From: an uncultured Clostridia bacterium
GTDB taxonomy: Bacteria; Bacillota; Clostridia; Oscillospirales; CAG-272
NCBI GenBank assembly: GCA_937895775.1
Contig: CALBLD010000169.1
Span: 1-6,662 of the forward strand
Reading direction: 5' to 3'
Length of the DNA stretch: 6,662 bases
Shown: positions 6,062-6,662 of the stretch, in pieces
How the letters are laid out: the number at the start of each line of letters is the position of its first letter
Numbering within the stretch: the first letter of the stretch is position 1
Translations under genes and position numbers: made by a program
Notes under the pieces: model-generated
Database searches by the model: none
Told to the model about the DNA's origin: nothing
What the model saw: the letters and a program-made list of their open reading frames with translations, nothing else

Positions 6062-6575
6062 CCGTCGTCGGCAAGAAAATGCCGTCATCTCCGCTGTTTT
6101 TGCTTTTTTTGTCCTCTCTTTTTTTTCTGAGATCCGCAAAAAAATCCGAAATCAGTCCCGAACAGCGTTCATTCATAACGCCTCCGACCTGTTCGAAACT
6201 GTGATTGAGTCCGAATCCGCAGATCTGCATGACCGATCCGAGCGCACCCGCCTTCGGATCGGCGGCACCGTAGACCACACGCTTTATGCGTGAGTTTATA
6301 ACGGCTCCCGCGCACATCGGACACGGCTCAAGCGTAACATAGAGAGTTGCGCGATGAAGACGCCATCCGTGAAGGGTCGAGCATGCTTCGTTTATCGCGG
6401 AAAGTTCGGCATGCAGGAGCGCGTTTTTGCCGGTCTCCCGCCTGTTGAAGCCTTTGCCGACGATCCTGCCGTCATCCCATACGATCACGGCACCGACCGG
6501 TACCTCGCCGAGTTTTGCGGCATTTTCGGCTTCTTCAATTGCAAGTGACATATAAAATTCGTCGTCTTTGTTCAT
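6042..6575 (-). CDS. tadA: tRNA-specific adenosine deaminase TadA
   Basis: This 177-residue zinc enzyme of the cytidine deaminase fold converts adenosine-34 to inosine in the anticodon of tRNA-Arg(ACG), letting it read CGN codons. The active site is plain: H55 and E57 in LLHAELSAI, with E57 as proton shuttle, and C85 and C88 in EPCPMCAGAV; H55, C85 and C88 bind zinc. N44 in FNRRE matches the conserved asparagine that contacts the target base. YGAADPKAGALGS (102-114) is typical of TadA. About 25 charged, lysine- and aspartate-rich residues extend past the final helix (FFADLRKKRED) and look unstructured. The ATG at 6575 is chosen because AGGCGG (6583-6588) lies 7 bases upstream. A longer frame from a TTG at 6635 would add 20 residues, but that TTG is the -35 box of the gene's own promoter. 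No terminator separates this gene from the transketolase genes, so its transcript may run on into them. Confidence 0.95.
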   Translation of the reverse strand: MNKDDEFYMSLAIEEAENAAKLGEVPVGAVIVWDDGRIVGKGFNRRETGKNALLHAELSAINEACSTLHGWRLHRATLYVTLEPCPMCAGAVINSRIKRVVYGAADPKAGALGSVMQICGFGLNHSFEQVGGVMNERCSGLISDFFADLRKKREDKKSKNSGDDGIFLPTTVDNDRK

Positions 6576-6606
6576 ATTATGACCGCCTGTCTGATTGCTT
6601 TCCCTA

Positions 6607-6635
6607 AGTTTAGCACATATGACCGTTCTTTTCAA
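6607..6635 (-). promoter_or_regulatory. Promoter of tadA (extended -10)
   Basis: On the - strand TTGAAA (6635-6630) matches five of six -35 bases, followed by a 17-base spacer and TAAACT (6612-6607), which matches four of six -10 bases and is preceded by TGC, an extended -10 element. The region upstream (about 6640-6662) is rich in A and T runs like an UP element. The transcript would begin near 6600, about 25 bases before the ATG at 6575. Confidence 0.7.
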
Positions 6636-6662
6636 GACATAAAAAATAAAAATCGGTATATT

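Overview
The window looks like a piece of a Bacillota (Firmicutes) chromosome, most likely from the Clostridia, possibly an uncultured gut member of the Oscillospirales type. The clues are strong AGGAGG-type ribosome binding sites, a transketolase split into two adjacent genes, a flavoprotein with a fused, shortened Rieske tail of a type I associate with Clostridia, and an HrcA-type (CIRCE-like) operator. This is inferred from gene content; the lineage was not tested. I see no mobile element, CRISPR array, tRNA or rRNA.

Left part, + strand. Bases 1-474 hold the 3' end of an FAD-dependent oxidoreductase with a C-terminal Rieske [2Fe-2S] segment. A 150-base gap follows, with a near-perfect CIRCE operator (TTAGCACTC-N9-GACTGCTAA) starting four bases after the stop codon, then two inverted repeats. 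After it comes htpG, the bacterial Hsp90 chaperone (625-2508). A long hairpin at 2514-2564 ends htpG and probably also the converging operon on the other strand.

Right part, all on the - strand, read from right to left. tadA, the tRNA adenosine deaminase, has its own extended -10 promoter near 6607-6635. A promoter matching TTGACA-N17-TATAAT exactly (6033-6061) overlaps the end of tadA and drives the N- and C-terminal halves of transketolase, which overlap by 8 bases. After an 11-bp hairpin with a weak U tract come a seven-helix membrane protein of unknown function and a short-chain dehydrogenase. These two overlap by 4 bases (ATGA) and probably depend on read-through from the transketolase promoter.

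Most genes are housekeeping: protein folding under stress, wobble inosine formation and the non-oxidative pentose phosphate pathway. The less ordinary items are the CIRCE-like operator in front of htpG, the Rieske segment lacking its usual upstream strands, and the coupled membrane protein/dehydrogenase pair, whose joint function I cannot name. I found no clear evidence for a wholly new system; the last pair is the best candidate for undescribed biology. Two start sites were moved from the longest open frame to a better-supported ATG (transketolase C half at 5156, tadA at 6575).
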